NCBI GenBank assembly: GCA_030526355.1
Contig: JAUNDC010000022.1
Span: 1-43,794 of the forward strand
DNA from: Bacillota bacterium
Lineage (GTDB): Bacteria; Bacillota; Clostridia; Peptostreptococcales; Anaerovoracaceae
Direction: 5' to 3'
DNA: 43,794 bases
In this document: in pieces, positions 41,847-43,794 of the stretch
How the letters are laid out: the number at the start of each line of letters is the position of its first letter
Position numbering within the stretch: the first letter of the stretch is position 1
The notes under the pieces: model-generated
Told to the model about the DNA's origin: nothing
Databases searched by the model: none
The model's input: the letters and a program-made list of their open reading frames with translations, nothing else
Position numbers and translations under genes: made by a program

Positions 41847-42206
41847 CTATTTTCTTTCAAAATAGATGCTTACACCATCATAATCCAGTGAGGCAGAATC
41901 TCCATCAACCGTAAAGTCAAATTCATCCTCTACGTTAAATCCTGTCTCTGTTTCAGACCATTTGCCGGTCTCATTTTCCTCACCGACAATCAGCTTACAG
42001 CTTCCGTCCTCATTCAGTGTGAATGAAAATTCACCACCGAAAATACTTTCAACTGATACCTCTATCCCCGAATACTCTGCTGTAGTTGCAGTCCAGGTGC
42101 CAATGTAAGGACTGTCTGACATATCCGTACCTCCACACGAAGCAAATGACATCACCATCAACGCAACCACAATAATTGCCGCAAATTTCTTGATTTGTTT
42201 TTTCAT
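41847..42206 (-). CDS. Small lipoprotein, lipocalin-like fold suspected
   Basis: This 119-residue protein has a signal ending FASC (Cys24 by the start used here). The mature part is beta-rich: GTWTATTAEYSG, FSFTLNEDGSCKL and GKWSETETGF, followed by DSASLDYDGVSIYFER, typical of lipocalin-like small surface proteins in Clostridia. The frame extends to 42242, but the ATG at 42206 with GGGAG is preferred. Function unknown. Confidence 0.7.
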   Translation of the reverse strand: MKKQIKKFAAIIVVALMVMSFASCGGTDMSDSPYIGTWTATTAEYSGIEVSVESIFGGEFSFTLNEDGSCKLIVGEENETGKWSETETGFNVEDEFDFTVDGDSASLDYDGVSIYFERK

Positions 42207-42264
42207 ATTTTCTCCCTTCTTAATTAAAAAACAAAACACCAAACCATTAAATGTAATTTCTGCA

Positions 42265-42287
42265 TTCTGATATATGCAATATCAGAA
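42265..42287 (-). other. Hairpin over the TPM gene stop codon
   Basis: TTCTGATAT (42265-42273) and ATATCAGAA (42279-42287) form a 9-bp stem with a 5-nt loop; the TGA stop lies in one arm. There is no T-run after it on the minus strand, so it is not a convincing intrinsic terminator. Confidence 0.3.
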
Positions 42288-43091
42288 CTTTCCGGATGAA
42301 CCTCCGTGGGTCTCTCCTGACGAGCTTACGTGAGTAGAGCTGCCGCTGTCATCATCGTCATCATGAATAAGCACCTTATCCAGATTTCTGTACAGGAACT
42401 TGTCATGTTTCTCATTGATTTCAACTTTTCCGATATACTCTCTGGCTCCGGCTTTTTTCATGACGCTCTTAAGGCTTTTCTTCTCTTTTATCGTCAATAC
42501 AAACGCTAATATCGCTCCGGCTATCAGACACGGTATTATCCACAGTATGTAAAGCTTTGCATGAGATTCCTTAGGCAGATTATGTGAATCGTACGGCTCA
42601 CCTGCTCTTGCCTTTTCAAGGAAAACATCGCACTGATCGGCAAATATGCTGAATGCACTGGAATAGCTTTCATTTCCGAGAGGCGGAATGACCTTGTTCA
42701 TGATGTATTCCTGTCCTGCATCGGTGAAGGCCTCTATCCCGAAAGCATGGGTCGTTATGGCCCAGTCGCGGCTTTCCATGCTTATCACCAGCATTATTCC
42801 ATCATCATTGTCACCATATCCGTATCCGTTGTAGTCGAAATAATCATCGGCAAATTCCGTTGCCGTCTTGCTACCCAGAGAATCCACGGTTACAATGGCC
42901 ACATCGCACTGCCATTTATCGCTGACAGCATCCAGCTTATCAGCAAGGGAGCTCTCCTCTTCATCAGTCAGAAGCTCCGCTTCGTCCACAAGTCTCGGAG
43001 GATGCTCCTCACCGTCCATGGCTGCAGCAGGAAGAGCCAGCGTCATACAGAAAATCAGGGAAACGATAATTGTAATTATTTTTCTTTTCAT
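42282..43091 (-). CDS. TPM-domain membrane protein
   Basis: This 269-residue protein has a signal peptide (about residues 1-24), a TPM domain (about 34-165: LVDEAELLTDEEESSLADKL start, DVAIVTVDSLG and DGIMLVISMESRDWAITTHAFG blocks), one membrane helix (about 180-200, LYILWIIPCLIAGAILAFVL) and a cytosolic or tail region ending in an acidic run and GGSSGKF, the Gly/Ser ending common in this family. TPM proteins are linked to envelope protein quality or phosphatase activity. It follows the zinc-ribbon-type gene by 12 bp. Confidence 0.85.
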   Translation of the reverse strand: MKRKIITIIVSLIFCMTLALPAAAMDGEEHPPRLVDEAELLTDEEESSLADKLDAVSDKWQCDVAIVTVDSLGSKTATEFADDYFDYNGYGYGDNDDGIMLVISMESRDWAITTHAFGIEAFTDAGQEYIMNKVIPPLGNESYSSAFSIFADQCDVFLEKARAGEPYDSHNLPKESHAKLYILWIIPCLIAGAILAFVLTIKEKKSLKSVMKKAGAREYIGKVEINEKHDKFLYRNLDKVLIHDDDDDSGSSTHVSSSGETHGGSSGKF

Positions 43092-43103
43092 TTCACTGCC
43101 TCC

Positions 43104-43794
43104 TTATAATAGAAACTTGATCAGCAGACTCCCGCCGTAAATCACAGCCGTCCAGATCAGCGTCATCACTCCGAAATATTTGCAAAGTCCCTTGTTGTCA
43201 ACAGGCAAGTCTCCAGCAAATTTTCCGGTCTGCCCGTTCATGGCAAAGGTATAGGCGTTCCCGTTGTAGGTGGCACTCAGCAGCCATACAGGATACAATG
43301 CATATTTTGCCTTTCCGCCTTTTATCGTTATGTTGCTGCTTCTGCCGTTTACTCTGCTGTAGCCTTTGACCGTATCGCCCAAAGCCTCCTCAACACTGTA
43401 CTTTATCCTTTCATTTGCTCTGTTTTCACTGGCAGTTTCATCCACATCATATTTGTCTGCCAGATATCCTGCAAGATAAGCAGTTTCGAACTCTACCGCT
43501 TCATTGAAATGAAACGGCTCTATTGATTCCATAAGATCATCCGCCAGCTTCTCAGAGCCATCCACCGGTATGTTGTTAAAACTCACATTTCCCGATCGAG
43601 TCACATTGTAATGCTCAGTTTCTGTATATTCGTAATCACCTTCGGTCCATGTTTTAATCTTTTCTGCATTGAAGCTCATATCGCCATCGGCGTCACCGTC
43701 AAATAGCCAGAAAGGAACATATACGCCTTTTATCTCTTCTATATGCTTATCGCTTTTGAACCTCTTAGGCACATATTTTCTTTTGTTTACAAAA
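43104..43794 (-). CDS. C-terminal part of a TFIIB-type zinc-ribbon membrane protein (cut by window end)
   Basis: The frame is open to the last base; a GTG at 43772 is probably internal, since the upstream codons continue as KYVPKRFKSDKH, the normal run into this family's core. The visible part has the conserved VKGVYVPFWLFDGDADGD-type segment (here IKGVYVPFWLF), a central ETEHYNVTRSGNVSF region and a C-terminal membrane helix TLIWTAVIYGGSLLIKFLL. The expected N-terminal zinc ribbons (CxxC pairs) would lie beyond the window. Such genes often precede TPM genes, as here. Function unknown. Confidence 0.72.
   Translation of the reverse strand, partial: FVNKRKYVPKRFKSDKHIEEIKGVYVPFWLFDGDADGDMSFNAEKIKTWTEGDYEYTETEHYNVTRSGNVSFNNIPVDGSEKLADDLMESIEPFHFNEAVEFETAYLAGYLADKYDVDETASENRANERIKYSVEEALGDTVKGYSRVNGRSSNITIKGGKAKYALYPVWLLSATYNGNAYTFAMNGQTGKFAGDLPVDNKGLCKYFGVMTLIWTAVIYGGSLLIKFLL

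Overview
The window looks like the chromosome of a low-to-moderate GC Gram-positive anaerobe of class Clostridia (Eubacteriales/Lachnospirales-like). Supporting signs are an argR-recN pair, an IspH protein fused to ribosomal S1 domains, AGGAGG-type ribosome binding sites, several TTG/GTG starts, SgrAI-free housekeeping layout typical of such genomes, an FeoA/FeoB/Cys-rich small protein operon, and L-serine dehydratase of the single-chain iron-sulfur type. I cannot name the genus from sequence alone. No rRNA, tRNA, CRISPR array, insertion sequence or prophage was seen; the window appears to be intact chromosome.

Layout. 1-2356: argR and recN with an ArgR-autoregulated-looking promoter and a bidirectional terminator. 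2354-8153: housekeeping genes on the minus strand (HAD hydrolase, shikimate kinase, DUF523, IspH-S1 fusion, RarA, a SPOR-like membrane protein). 8178-9902: an amino acid permease. 9962-16103: a compact eight-gene Tad/Flp-type secretion or pilus operon (CpaF ATPase, TadB, TadC, a 52-residue Flp-like pilin, two TadE-like pseudopilins, a DUF5702 protein and an FHA-less DUF6382 protein), with two Spo0A-box-like heptamers spaced 10 bp apart just upstream of its likely promoter. 16187-28388: ten collinear minus-strand genes with short gaps: a dlt-like cell-envelope acylation set (adenylation enzyme, carrier protein, MBOAT, SGNH/DltD-like), a two-component system, a MATE exporter, a small radical SAM protein, a TetM-like GTPase fused to a YacP/Rae1-like NYN nuclease domain, and L-serine dehydratase. 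28581-30203: a TetR regulator and a GNAT acetyltransferase with striking operator-like palindromes. 30302-34816: a hybrid histidine kinase and a lipoprotein that joins a solute-binding domain to a 5'-nucleotidase C-terminal-like domain. 34991-37434: the feo iron uptake operon under apparent DtxR/IdeR-type control. 37600-41198: a membrane GGDEF/EAL pair for cyclic-di-GMP turnover. 41219-43794: two lipoproteins, a TPM-domain protein and the 3' part of a zinc-ribbon-type membrane protein cut by the window end.

How the parts may work together. Much of the window concerns the cell surface: wall-polymer acylation, a Tad apparatus, SPOR and TPM proteins, and c-di-GMP signalling. Three places stand out as candidates for under-described biology: (1) the GTPase-NYN fusion, which could enter the ribosomal A site and cut mRNA there; (2) the solute-binding/5'-nucleotidase-C lipoprotein paired with a hybrid kinase and no permease, which looks like a dedicated sensory pair; and (3) the Tad operon with possible Spo0A control and a pseudopilin that carries two metal-binding-like modules. 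These functional readings are inferences from domains and context.
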